This document shows, one piece after another, positions 9,331 to 17,855 of a stretch of 64,000 nucleotides of DNA. Under the pieces are notes generated by a model. The model searched no databases. It was given only the letters and a program-made list of their open reading frames with translations, and had not been told where the DNA came from. Each line of letters begins with the position of its first letter. Position 1 is the first letter of the stretch. The translations under genes were made by a program, and so were the position numbers. This DNA comes from Pseudomonas frederiksbergensis (GTDB taxonomy: Bacteria; Pseudomonadota; Gammaproteobacteria; Pseudomonadales; Pseudomonadaceae): NCBI RefSeq assembly GCF_001874645.1, contig NZ_CP017886.1, positions 1,674,001-1,738,000 on the forward strand, written 5' to 3'.

Positions 9331-12033
9331 ATGCCGCAGGTGGACCCCGAACTCTTCGACCGCGGCCAGTTCCAGGCTGAACTGGCCCTGAAGGCAAGCC
9401 CGATTGCGGCCTTCAAGAAGGCCATCCGCCAGGCGCGAGAGGTGCTCGACGAGCGTTTTCGCAGCGGGCGCGATATTCGCCGGTTGATCGAGGATCGTGC
9501 CTGGTTCGTCGACAACATCCTGCAAAAGGCCTGGGAGCAGTTCAACTGGAGTGAAGACGCCGACATCGCGCTGGTCGCGGTCGGCGGCTACGGCCGCGGC
9601 GAGTTGCACCCCTACTCCGACATCGATTTGCTGATTCTGCTGGACAACGCCGATCACGAAGTTTTCCGCGATTCCATCGAGCGCTTTCTGACGCTGCTAT
9701 GGGACATCGGCCTGGAAGTTGGCCAGAGCGTACGCTCGGTGGACGAATGCGCCGAACAAGCCCGCGCCGATCTGACCATCATCACCAACCTGATGGAAAG
9801 CCGTACCATTGCCGGCCCCGAGCATTTGCGTCAGCGCATGCTCGATGTCACCAGCACCGAGCACATGTGGCCGGCCAAGGAGTTTTTCCTGGCCAAACAC
9901 ACTGAACAAAAGGCACGTCACCACAAATACAACGACACCGAATACAACCTGGAACCCAACGTCAAAGGTTCGCCTGGCGGCCTACGGGATATTCAGACGA
10001 TTCTATGGGTGGCACGCCGCCAATACGGCACGCTCAACCTGCGCGCACTGGCGGGCGAAGGCTTCCTGGTCGAAAGCGAGAACGCCCTGCTGGCCTCGTC
10101 CCAGGAGTTTTTGTGGAAGGTTCGCTACGCCCTGCACATGCTCGCCGGTCGCTCCGAAGACCGCTTGCTGTTTGACCACCAGCGCTCGATCGCCGGGCTG
10201 CTGGGTTTTGCAGGCGATGACGCCAAACACGCCATCGAAAACTTCATGCAGCAGTACTACCGGGTGGTGATGAGCATTGCCCAGCTCAGCGACCTGATCA
10301 TCCAGCATTTCGAAGAAGTGATCCTCGCGCCGGAAGATGAAGCGCCGCCGCAACCGATCAACTCGCGCTTCCAGTTGCATGACGGCTACATCGAGGCGAT
10401 CAACACCAACGTGTTCAGACGCACGCCGTTTGCCATGCTGGAAATTTTCGTGCTGATGGCCCAACAGCCGGAAATCAAAGGCGTGCGGGCTGACACTATT
10501 CGTCTGCTGCGGGAACACCGGCACCTGATCGATGACGATTTCCGCAATGACATTCGCAATACCAGCCTGTTCATCGAACTGTTCAAGTGCAAGATCGGCA
10601 TCCACCGCAATCTGCGACGGATGAACCGTTACGGCATTCTCGGGCGCTACTTGCCAGAGTTCGGTTTTATCGTCGGGCAGATGCAGCACGACCTGTTCCA
10701 TATTTATACGGTCGACGCCCACACCCTGAACCTGATCAAACACCTGCGTAAGTTGCAGTACACCCAGGTGTCCGAGAAATTCCCGCTGGCCAGCAAGCTC
10801 ATGGGCAAGCTGCCCAAGCCGGAGCTGATCTACCTTGCCGGGCTGTACCACGACATTGGCAAGGGCCGGCATGGCGATCACTCGGATATCGGTGCGGTCG
10901 ACGCCGAAGCATTCTGCCAGCGGCATCAACTGCCCGTGTGGGACAGCCGACTGATTGTCTGGCTGGTGCAAAACCACCTGGTGATGTCGACCACCGCACA
11001 GCGCAAGGACCTGTCCGACCCGCAAGTGATCCACGACTTCGCGCAGATCGTCGGCGACGAAATCCGCCTCGATTACTTGTACGTGCTGACCGTTTCGGAC
11101 ATCAACGCCACCAACCCGACGCTATGGAACTCCTGGCGCGCCAGCCTGTTGCGCCAGCTCTACACCGAAACCAAGCGGGCCTTGCGCCGCGGCCTGGAAA
11201 ACCCGGTCGATCGCGAAGAGCAGATTCGCCAGACCCAAAGTGCCGCCCTGGACATTCTGGTGCGCGGCGGCACCGACCCGGACGATGTCGAACAACTCTG
11301 GTCGCAACTGGGCGATGATTATTTCCTCCGTCACACCGCGGGTGACGTGGCCTGGCACAGTGATGCAATCCTCCAGCAGCCAGCCGACGGCGGGCCACTG
11401 GTACTGATCAAGGAAACCACCCAGCGCGAATTCGAGGGCGGTACGCAGATCTTCATCTATGCACCGGACCAGCACGACTTCTTCGCCGTGACCGTGGCGG
11501 CGATGGACCAACTCAACCTGAACATTCACGACGCCCGGGTTATCACCTCTACCAGCCAGTTCACCCTCGACACCTATATCGTGCTCGACACCGACGGCGA
11601 CTCGATTGGCGATAACCCGGCGCGGGTCAAGCAGATCCGCGACGGCCTGACCGAAGCCCTGCACAACCCGGACGACTACCCGACCATTATCCAGCGCCGT
11701 GTACCGCGCCAGCTCAAGCATTTCGCCTTCGCACCGCAAGTGACGATCCACAACGACGCCCTGCGCCAGGTGACGGTGCTGGAACTCAGCGCCCCGGACC
11801 GTCCTGGCCTGCTGGCGCGGATCGGAACAATCTTTCTCGAATTCGACCTGTCACTGCAGAATGCCAAGATTGCCACCCTCGGCGAACGGGTCGAAGACGT
11901 GTTCTTCATCACCGACGCGAACCATCACCCGTTGTCCGACCCACAGCTGTGCAGCCGCTTGCAGGAGGCGATCGTCGAACAACTGAGCGTCAGCCCTGAA
12001 CCCTCTATCGAACTGGCGCGCATCAGCATCTGA
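9331..12033 (+). CDS. glnD: Bifunctional PII uridylyltransferase / uridylyl-removing enzyme
   Basis: Nitrogen sensor that uridylylates PII (GlnB/GlnK) when glutamine is low and deuridylylates it when glutamine is high. 900 residues, normal length. Domains in order: nucleotidyltransferase with [17 protein letters not shown] at about residues 85-100 (G-rich loop and DxD), a GlnE-like linker, an HD hydrolase domain with [15 protein letters not shown] near 505, and two ACT glutamine-sensing domains at roughly 710-790 and 815-895. Placed between map and dapC, the common Pseudomonas arrangement. Confidence 0.98.
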   Translation: MPQVDPELFDRGQFQAELALKASPIAAFKKAIRQAREVLDERFRSGRDIRRLIEDRAWFVDNILQKAWEQFNWSEDADIALVAVGGYGRGELHPYSDIDLLILLDNADHEVFRDSIERFLTLLWDIGLEVGQSVRSVDECAEQARADLTIITNLMESRTIAGPEHLRQRMLDVTSTEHMWPAKEFFLAKHTEQKARHHKYNDTEYNLEPNVKGSPGGLRDIQTILWVARRQYGTLNLRALAGEGFLVESENALLASSQEFLWKVRYALHMLAGRSEDRLLFDHQRSIAGLLGFAGDDAKHAIENFMQQYYRVVMSIAQLSDLIIQHFEEVILAPEDEAPPQPINSRFQLHDGYIEAINTNVFRRTPFAMLEIFVLMAQQPEIKGVRADTIRLLREHRHLIDDDFRNDIRNTSLFIELFKCKIGIHRNLRRMNRYGILGRYLPEFGFIVGQMQHDLFHIYTVDAHTLNLIKHLRKLQYTQVSEKFPLASKLMGKLPKPELIYLAGLYHDIGKGRHGDHSDIGAVDAEAFCQRHQLPVWDSRLIVWLVQNHLVMSTTAQRKDLSDPQVIHDFAQIVGDEIRLDYLYVLTVSDINATNPTLWNSWRASLLRQLYTETKRALRRGLENPVDREEQIRQTQSAALDILVRGGTDPDDVEQLWSQLGDDYFLRHTAGDVAWHSDAILQQPADGGPLVLIKETTQREFEGGTQIFIYAPDQHDFFAVTVAAMDQLNLNIHDARVITSTSQFTLDTYIVLDTDGDSIGDNPARVKQIRDGLTEALHNPDDYPTIIQRRVPRQLKHFAFAPQVTIHNDALRQVTVLELSAPDRPGLLARIGTIFLEFDLSLQNAKIATLGERVEDVFFITDANHHPLSDPQLCSRLQEAIVEQLSVSPEPSIELARISI

Positions 12034-12076
12034 ATGCACACCAAGATCTAACTGCTTTGAGTGAGACCCCGCACCG

Positions 12077-13276
12077 ATGAACAACGCCCTGAACCAGCTC
12101 CAGCCTTACCCGTTCGAGAAACTGCGCGCCCTGCTCGGTGCGGTGACGCCAACCCCTGACAAGCGCCCGATTGCACTGTCTATCGGCGAGCCGAAGCACC
12201 GCTCGCCAAGCTTTGTGGCGGAAGCGCTGGCGAACAATCTGGATCAGATGGCGGTGTACCCGAGCACGCTCGGCATCCCGGCCCTGCGCGAAGCCATTGC
12301 AGGCTGGTGCGAGCGCCGCTTTGGCGTACCGAGTGGCTGGATCGACCCGGCGCGCAACGTGCTGCCGGTCAACGGCACTCGCGAAGCGCTGTTCGCCTTC
12401 ACTCAGACCGTGGTCAACCGCGGCGACGACGCACTGATTGTCAGCCCGAACCCGTTCTACCAGATCTATGAAGGCGCAGCGTTCCTCGCAGGCGCCAAAC
12501 CGCATTACCTGCCGTGCCTGGATGAAAACGGCTTCAACCCGGACTTCGACGCGGTATCGGACGATATCTGGAAACGCTGCCAGATCCTGTTCCTGTGCTC
12601 GCCGGGCAACCCGACTGGCGCGCTGATCCCGGCCGAAACCCTGAAAAAACTGATCGCCCTGGCCGACGAACACGACTTCGTCATCGCTGCCGACGAGTGT
12701 TACAGCGAGCTCTACTTCGACGAACAGACTCCACCGCCAGGCCTGCTTAGCGCCTGCGTGGAACTGGGTCGCAAGGATTTCAAACGCTGCGTGGTTTTCC
12801 ACAGCCTGTCCAAGCGTTCCAACCTGCCGGGCCTGCGCTCGGGTTTCGTCGCCGGGGACGCCGACATTCTCAAAGGCTTCCTGCTGTATCGCACCTACCA
12901 CGGCTGCGCGATGCCGATTCAGACCCAACTCGCCAGCGTTGCCGCGTGGAATGACGAAGTGCATGTACGGGCCAACCGTGCGCTGTACCGCGAGAAATAC
13001 GATGCGGTACTGGAAATCCTCAGCCCGGTCATGGATGTACAGCGCCCGGACGGCGGTTTCTACCTGTGGCCGAACGTTGAAGGCGATGATGCCGCGTTCT
13101 GCCGTGATCTGTTTGTCGAAGAACACGTGACGGTGGTGCCGGGGTCTTATCTGTCCCGTGAAGTTGACGGTTTAAATCCGGGGGCTGGCCGGGTGCGCCT
13201 GGCATTGGTCGCACCGCTGGCTGAATGCGTTGAGGCCGCCGAGCGGATTCGCGCATTCATCCAGCGCCGTCGATAA
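12077..13276 (+). CDS. dapC: Succinyldiaminopimelate transaminase
   Basis: PLP-dependent class I/II aminotransferase converting N-succinyl-2-amino-6-ketopimelate to N-succinyl-LL-diaminopimelate in lysine and peptidoglycan synthesis. 399 residues with CSPGNPTGALIP, the ADECYSELYFDE block, the PLP lysine in FHSLSKRSNLPGLRSGF (about Lys246) and a C-terminal GRVRLALV arginine. The function call rests on the family pattern and on dapD lying two genes downstream; another aminotransferase specificity cannot be excluded from sequence alone. Confidence 0.9.
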   Translation: MNNALNQLQPYPFEKLRALLGAVTPTPDKRPIALSIGEPKHRSPSFVAEALANNLDQMAVYPSTLGIPALREAIAGWCERRFGVPSGWIDPARNVLPVNGTREALFAFTQTVVNRGDDALIVSPNPFYQIYEGAAFLAGAKPHYLPCLDENGFNPDFDAVSDDIWKRCQILFLCSPGNPTGALIPAETLKKLIALADEHDFVIAADECYSELYFDEQTPPPGLLSACVELGRKDFKRCVVFHSLSKRSNLPGLRSGFVAGDADILKGFLLYRTYHGCAMPIQTQLASVAAWNDEVHVRANRALYREKYDAVLEILSPVMDVQRPDGGFYLWPNVEGDDAAFCRDLFVEEHVTVVPGSYLSREVDGLNPGAGRVRLALVAPLAECVEAAERIRAFIQRRR

Positions 13277-13290
13277 CAGTTACGTCGCCC

Positions 13291-13372
13291 GTAGGAGCTG
13301 GCGAAGCCTGCGATCTTTTGATTTCCGGCGCCCTTGATGGCGCCAAAAGATCGCAGCCTGCGGCAGCTCCTG
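13291..13372. repeat. REP inverted pair (dapC downstream)
   Basis: Two opposed copies of the REP unit (GTAGGAGCTGGCGAAGCCTG in the left arm, a TGCGGCAGCTCC form in the right arm), each with the GATCTTTTG tail facing inward. A small GGCGCC-flanked hairpin sits in the centre. It lies 14 bases after the dapC stop. Confidence 0.85.
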
Positions 13373-13567
13373 CATGAAATCCGCCCAGGGCTCCTAATCA
13401 ATCGCCATTGAAGTGCCATATTGCTCGCTTAAGCTGCCTGCTGACAGCTGTACAAAAGTCGCAACTGGCAATGTGGCAAAGCCCGGTCGTGGTCGACGCC
13501 GAACCCGTCCGGTCATGGCATAATCCTTCACCTTTTATTTTCAGCACCTCCAAAGGGGGGCAATTCC

Positions 13568-13930
13568 TTGACCGTTTCAAGCAAAACGTTGCACCTTTTC
13601 GGCATCAAAGCCTGCGACACCATGAAGAAGGCGCGCACCTGGCTCGATGAAAACGCTGTTCATTTTGACTTTCATGATTACAAAACGGCCGGAATCGACC
13701 GTGAACACCTGACCCAGTGGTGCAACGAACACGGCTGGCAAGTGGTGCTCAACCGTGCAGGCACGACCTTTCGCAAACTCGACGACGAACGCAAAGCCGA
13801 TCTCGACCAGACGAAAGCTATCGAACTGATGCTCGCACAACCTTCGATGATCAAGCGCCCGGTGCTCGATCTCGGTGACCGAACCCTGATTGGCTTCAAG
13901 CCAGACATTTACGCGGCAGCGCTCAAGTAA
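13568..13930 (+). CDS. ArsC/Spx-family thioredoxin-fold protein (YffB-like)
   Basis: Small 120-residue protein of the arsenate reductase/Spx family. It begins TVSSKTLHLFGIKACDTMKKAR, with the single cysteine of the FGIKxCDT motif used by YffB-type members, and ends with the RPVLDLGDRTLIGFKP block. It is unlikely to be a true detoxifying ArsC, since YffB-type proteins are implicated in glutathione-dependent thiol chemistry and this gene sits between dapC and dapD. The start is a TTG preceded by a strong AGGGGGG; a promoter-like CATAAT is about 45 bases upstream. Confidence 0.85.
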   Translation: MTVSSKTLHLFGIKACDTMKKARTWLDENAVHFDFHDYKTAGIDREHLTQWCNEHGWQVVLNRAGTTFRKLDDERKADLDQTKAIELMLAQPSMIKRPVLDLGDRTLIGFKPDIYAAALK

Positions 13931-13963
13931 GCCAGCCCGTTCAATTTTGTTAGAGGTATAAAC

Positions 13964-14998
13964 ATGTCCACTACCCTGTTCAGCCTGGCCTTTGGTGTCG
14001 GCACGCAAAACCGTCAAGGTGCATGGCTGGAAGTGTTTTACGCAGCCCCAGTCCTCAAGCCATCGGCCGAACTGGTCGCCGCTATTGCCCCGATTCTGGG
14101 CTACACCGAAGGCAATCAGGCCATCGCTTTCAGCACCGCCCAGGCCGCGCAACTGGCTGAGGCCCTGAAAGGTATCGACGCTGTACAAGCGGCGCTGCTG
14201 ACCCGCCTGGCCGAAAGCCACAAGCCGTTGGTCGCCACCCTGCTGGCCGAAGACGCACAACTGAGTTCCACCCCTGAGGCCTACCTCAAGCTGCACCTGC
14301 TGTCCCATCGCCTGGTCAAGCCACACGGCCTGAACCTGGCCGGGATCTTCCCGTTGCTGCCGAACGTGGCTTGGACCAGCCAGGGCGCAATCGACCTGAA
14401 CGAACTGGCCGAGCATCAACTCGAAGCCCGTCTGCGTGGCGAACTGCTGGAAGTGTTCTCGGTCGACAAGTTCCCGAAAATGACCGACTACGTCGTGCCG
14501 GCTGGCGTGCGTATCGCTGACGCCGCGCGTATCCGTCTGGGCGCCTACGTTGGCGAAGGCACCACGGTGATGCACGAAGGTTTCGTCAATTTCAACGCCG
14601 GCACCGAAGGCCCGGGCATGATCGAAGGCCGCGTCTCTGCTGGCGTGTTCGTCGGCAAGGGGTCGGACCTGGGCGGCGGCTGCTCGACCATGGGCACCCT
14701 GTCGGGTGGCGGCAACATCGTGATCAAGGTCGGCGAAGGCTGCCTGATCGGCGCCAACGCCGGTATCGGCATTCCATTGGGCGACCGCAACACCGTTGAA
14801 TCGGGCCTGTACGTGACCGCAGGCACCAAAGTGGCGTTGCTGGACGAAAACAACACACTGGTCAAAGTGCTCAAGGCCCGCGAACTGGCCGGCCAGCCTG
14901 ACCTGTTGTTCCGCCGCAATTCGGAGACCGGTGCCGTGGAATGCAAAACCCACAAATCGGCCATCGAACTGAACGAAGCGCTGCACGCTCACAACTAA
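13964..14998 (+). CDS. dapD: 2,3,4,5-tetrahydropyridine-2,6-dicarboxylate N-succinyltransferase
   Basis: Succinyl-CoA-dependent step of the succinylase branch of lysine/DAP synthesis. 344 residues, the longer DapD form of pseudomonads and actinobacteria rather than the 274-residue enterobacterial form. The C-terminal half is a left-handed beta-helix of hexapeptide repeats with glycine-rich turns such as SDLGGGCSTMGTLSGGGNIV. It works with dapC upstream and dapE at 20593; the dap genes are near each other but not in one operon. Confidence 0.97.
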   Translation: MSTTLFSLAFGVGTQNRQGAWLEVFYAAPVLKPSAELVAAIAPILGYTEGNQAIAFSTAQAAQLAEALKGIDAVQAALLTRLAESHKPLVATLLAEDAQLSSTPEAYLKLHLLSHRLVKPHGLNLAGIFPLLPNVAWTSQGAIDLNELAEHQLEARLRGELLEVFSVDKFPKMTDYVVPAGVRIADAARIRLGAYVGEGTTVMHEGFVNFNAGTEGPGMIEGRVSAGVFVGKGSDLGGGCSTMGTLSGGGNIVIKVGEGCLIGANAGIGIPLGDRNTVESGLYVTAGTKVALLDENNTLVKVLKARELAGQPDLLFRRNSETGAVECKTHKSAIELNEALHAHN

Positions 14999-15073
14999 GC
15001 AGCCACTCGATGCCCTACGAGCAACCGGGCGCTATTATCAGCGCCCGGCCTGCTCAAACGAGTCTTGACCACC

Positions 15074-16279
15074 ATGCTTGTGCCCTCGCCCTGGCGCGCC
15101 GATTTTCCGGCCATCGCCGCTCTGCAACGGCAAGACCAGACCTATCTGGACAACGCCGCCACCACCCAGAAACCCCAAGCCCTGCTCGATGCGCTGGCGC
15201 ATTACTACGCCAACGGCGCGGCCAACGTCCATCGTGCGCAACACCTGCCCGGCGCCCACGCCACGCAGGCGTTCGAAGACAGCCGCAGCAAAGTCACGCA
15301 CTGGCTCAATGCTGGCAACAGCGGGCAAATCATCTTTACCCATGGCGCAACCTCCGCGCTGAACCTCCTGGCCTATGGCCTGGAGCACCTGTTCAATCCT
15401 GGCGATGAAGTTGTCATCAGTGCCCTGGAACATCACGCCAACCTGTTGCCGTGGCAGCAACTGGCGCACCGTTGCGAGCTGAAACTGGTGGTGTTGCCAC
15501 TGGACGTGGGCGGCCTGATCGATCTCAATGCCGCCGCTCAACTGATCGGCCCACGCACGCGGTTGCTGGCGGTCAGCCAGTTGTCCAACGTGCTCGGCGC
15601 GTGGCAGCCGTTAGCGCCGTTGCTGGCGCTGGCCAAGGCACAGAACGCCCTGACCGTGGTCGACGGTGCCCAAGGCGTGGTCCATGGCCGTCATGACGTG
15701 CAGGCGCTGGGTTGCGACTACTACGTTTTTTCCAGCCACAAACTCTATGGCCCGGACGGTCTCGGCGTGTTGTATGGCCGCAACGAAGCCTTGCAACAGC
15801 TGCGCCCATGGCAGTTCGGCGGCGAGATGGTGCTGGACGCCAACTACCACGATGCGCGTTTCCGCCCGGCCCCGCTGGGCTTTGAAGCCGGCACACCACC
15901 GATTGCCAGCGTGATTGGCCTGGGGGCGACCCTCGACTATCTCACCGGCCTGGACCAGGACGCCGTGTGCGCCCACGAAGCCGCGCTCCATGATTACCTG
16001 TTGAAGGGCTTGCAGGCGCGCAATGGCATTCGCCTGCTGGGCAAACCGCAACTGGCACTGGCCAGTTTTGTCGTTGAAGGCGTGCACAACGCCGATTTGG
16101 CGCATCTGCTCACCGAACAGGGCATTGCCGTGCGCGCCGGGCACCACTGCGCCATGCCGTTGCTGAAAAGCTTCGAACTGGCGGGAGCGATACGGGTTTC
16201 GTTGGCGCTGTATAACGACTCGGAAGACCTTGAGCGCTTTTTCGAAGCGCTTGATCAGGCGCTGGAGTTGTTGCGATGA
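15074..16279 (+). CDS. csdA: Cysteine desulfurase (CsdA/SufS type)
   Basis: PLP enzyme that removes sulfur from cysteine as an enzyme-bound persulfide for Fe-S cluster or tRNA modification work. 401 residues from the ATG; a TTG three codons upstream is an alternative. It contains YLDNAATTQKP, the PLP lysine in FSSHKLYGPDGLGVLYG (about Lys223) and the catalytic cysteine in RAGHHCAMPLL (about Cys359), typical of class II desulfurases. It overlaps the SufE-like gene by four bases and converges with tcdA, matching the CsdA-CsdE-TcdA set of E. coli. Confidence 0.93.
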   Translation: MLVPSPWRADFPAIAALQRQDQTYLDNAATTQKPQALLDALAHYYANGAANVHRAQHLPGAHATQAFEDSRSKVTHWLNAGNSGQIIFTHGATSALNLLAYGLEHLFNPGDEVVISALEHHANLLPWQQLAHRCELKLVVLPLDVGGLIDLNAAAQLIGPRTRLLAVSQLSNVLGAWQPLAPLLALAKAQNALTVVDGAQGVVHGRHDVQALGCDYYVFSSHKLYGPDGLGVLYGRNEALQQLRPWQFGGEMVLDANYHDARFRPAPLGFEAGTPPIASVIGLGATLDYLTGLDQDAVCAHEAALHDYLLKGLQARNGIRLLGKPQLALASFVVEGVHNADLAHLLTEQGIAVRAGHHCAMPLLKSFELAGAIRVSLALYNDSEDLERFFEALDQALELLR

Positions 16280-16683
16280 GCCTGCCGGCGGATGCCATTA
16301 CGGCAGTGGAAACCTTTCAGGCCGCCGCTGGCTGGGAACAACGTGCCCGGTTGCTGATGCAATGGGGCGAACGACTTCCAGCGTTGAGCGATGCAGACAA
16401 GACCGACGCCAATCGCGTACACGGCTGCGAAAGTCAGGTGTGGCTGGTGGGCGCGCTGCAAGACGGCCATTGGCAGTTTGCTGCCAGCAGCGATGCGCGG
16501 TTGATACGCGGACTGGTGGCGTTGCTGCTGGCGCGGGTCAACGGGTTATCCACTGAAGCACTGCAGCAGGTTGATCTGCCGGACTGGTTTGATCAATTGG
16601 GCCTGAGCCGACAGCTGTCGCCGTCACGCAGTAATGGCTTGAATGCGGTGTTGCAACGGATGCGGAGCTTGAGCGACGTGTAG
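16276..16683 (+). CDS. SufE-family sulfur acceptor (CsdE-like)
   Basis: Takes the persulfide from the desulfurase encoded just upstream and stimulates it. 135 residues with the SufE cysteine in NRVHGCESQVWLVG (Cys51) and the C-terminal LGLSRQLSPSRSNGLNAVLQRMR block. Start overlaps the csdA stop (ATGA). Its stop codon TAG is the first part of a REP element (GTAGGAGCTG), so the last residues may be REP-shaped. Confidence 0.93.
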   Translation: MSLPADAITAVETFQAAAGWEQRARLLMQWGERLPALSDADKTDANRVHGCESQVWLVGALQDGHWQFAASSDARLIRGLVALLLARVNGLSTEALQQVDLPDWFDQLGLSRQLSPSRSNGLNAVLQRMRSLSDV

Positions 16684-16781
16684 GAGCTGCCGCAGGCTGC
16701 GATCTTTTGATCTATAGCGTGATCACTTACGCCGAAGATCAAAAGAAAGATCAAAAGATCGCAGCCTGCGGCAGCTCCTAC
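16680..16781. repeat. REP inverted pair holding two stop codons
   Basis: Two opposed full REP units enclosing about 35 bases. The TAG in the left unit ends the SufE-like gene and the TAG in the right unit (minus strand) ends tcdA, so it lies exactly in the convergent junction and may also act as a bidirectional terminator. Confidence 0.9.
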
Positions 16782-17587
16782 AGGGGTTTGATCTTGTCCG
16801 CAGGGCGCCGCACACCTGCGACAATCTTATCCACAGCCTTGGTCGCGGCGACCATGCCAAAAGTCGCGGTCACCATCATCACGGCGCCGAAACCGCCGGC
16901 GCAGTCGAGTTTCACGCCATCGCCGACAAAGCTTTTCTGCAAGCAAATGCTGCCATCGGGTTTCGGATAGCGCAGTTGCTCGGTGGAGAATACGCACGGC
17001 ACGCTGTAGTGACGGGTCACGGTGCGCGAGAAACCATAATCGCGACGCAGCGTGGAGCGCACTTTCGAGGCCAGCGGGTCATTGAAGGTACGGTTCAGGT
17101 CACACACCTGGATCAGCGTCGGATCGATCTGCCCGCCTGCACCGCCAGTGGTGATGATCTGAATCTTGCGACGTTTGCACCAGGCGATCAGCGCAGCCTT
17201 GGCGTTGACGCTGTCGATGCAGTCGATTACGCAGTCGATGTTTGGCGTGATGTACTCGGCCATGGTCTCGCGTGTGACGAAATCCGTCACCGTGTGCACG
17301 ATGCACTCCGGGTTGATCCCGCGCAGGCGCTCAGCCATCACCTCGACCTTGGGTTTTCCGACGGTGCTGTCCAGTGCATGCAACTGACGATTGACGTTGC
17401 TGACGCACACGTCATCGAGGTCGAACAGCGAGATTTCGCCGACACCGCAACGGGCCATGGCTTCGGCCGCCCAGGAACCGACGCCACCGACGCCAACAAT
17501 CGCCACATGGGCCGCGCGCAAACGCGCAAGGCCTTCGATGCCATACAAACGGGCAATGCCAGCAAACCGCGGATCTTCTGTACTCAT
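16778..17587 (-). CDS. tcdA: tRNA threonylcarbamoyladenosine dehydratase
   Basis: ATP-dependent enzyme that cyclises t6A to ct6A at position 37 of ANN-decoding tRNAs. E1-like ThiF fold with the nucleotide loop GVGGVGSWAAEAMARCGVG near residue 35, the DxDxVxxSNxNRQ-type block LDDVCVSNVNRQ, and FVGDGVKLDCAGGFGAVMMV near the C-terminus. About 269 residues from the ATG; a GTG two codons upstream is possible. It converges on csdA and the SufE-like gene, whose products supply sulfur transfer for this reaction in E. coli. The stop codon lies in a REP. Confidence 0.93.
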   Translation of the reverse strand: MSTEDPRFAGIARLYGIEGLARLRAAHVAIVGVGGVGSWAAEAMARCGVGEISLFDLDDVCVSNVNRQLHALDSTVGKPKVEVMAERLRGINPECIVHTVTDFVTRETMAEYITPNIDCVIDCIDSVNAKAALIAWCKRRKIQIITTGGAGGQIDPTLIQVCDLNRTFNDPLASKVRSTLRRDYGFSRTVTRHYSVPCVFSTEQLRYPKPDGSICLQKSFVGDGVKLDCAGGFGAVMMVTATFGMVAATKAVDKIVAGVRRPADKIKPL

Positions 17588-17855
17588 GACCACTACCCTA
17601 AAAACCGGCGCGCATTATAGGGCCGATGCGTGCCAAGAACATCTTTGCGCTATAAACGGCAGCGAGTCCTGCTTTAATTAAGCCAACATTTGTACATTTT
17701 TTGTCACACAAAAGAACTTAAGCGAAGATGGCTTGCCCAATGTCCGGCTTTTTTCTGTCTGCTATACGCTCAGTTCAAGGCCAGTGTAGGATGCGCGCCG
17801 ATTGGCGCGTGCCAACCGTCCCCTCGTTCCGCACCTTTTGGAACCCGAAATAGCT

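Noticed and set aside
13577..14992. 471-residue open frame antisense to dapD and the ArsC-like gene
   Set aside because: Crosses two genes and their intergenic region on the opposite strand; composition is a shadow.
16680..16781. REP pairs as insertion sequences or CRISPR repeats
   Set aside because: Short palindromic units without transposase, target duplications or regular spacers; typical Pseudomonas REP.
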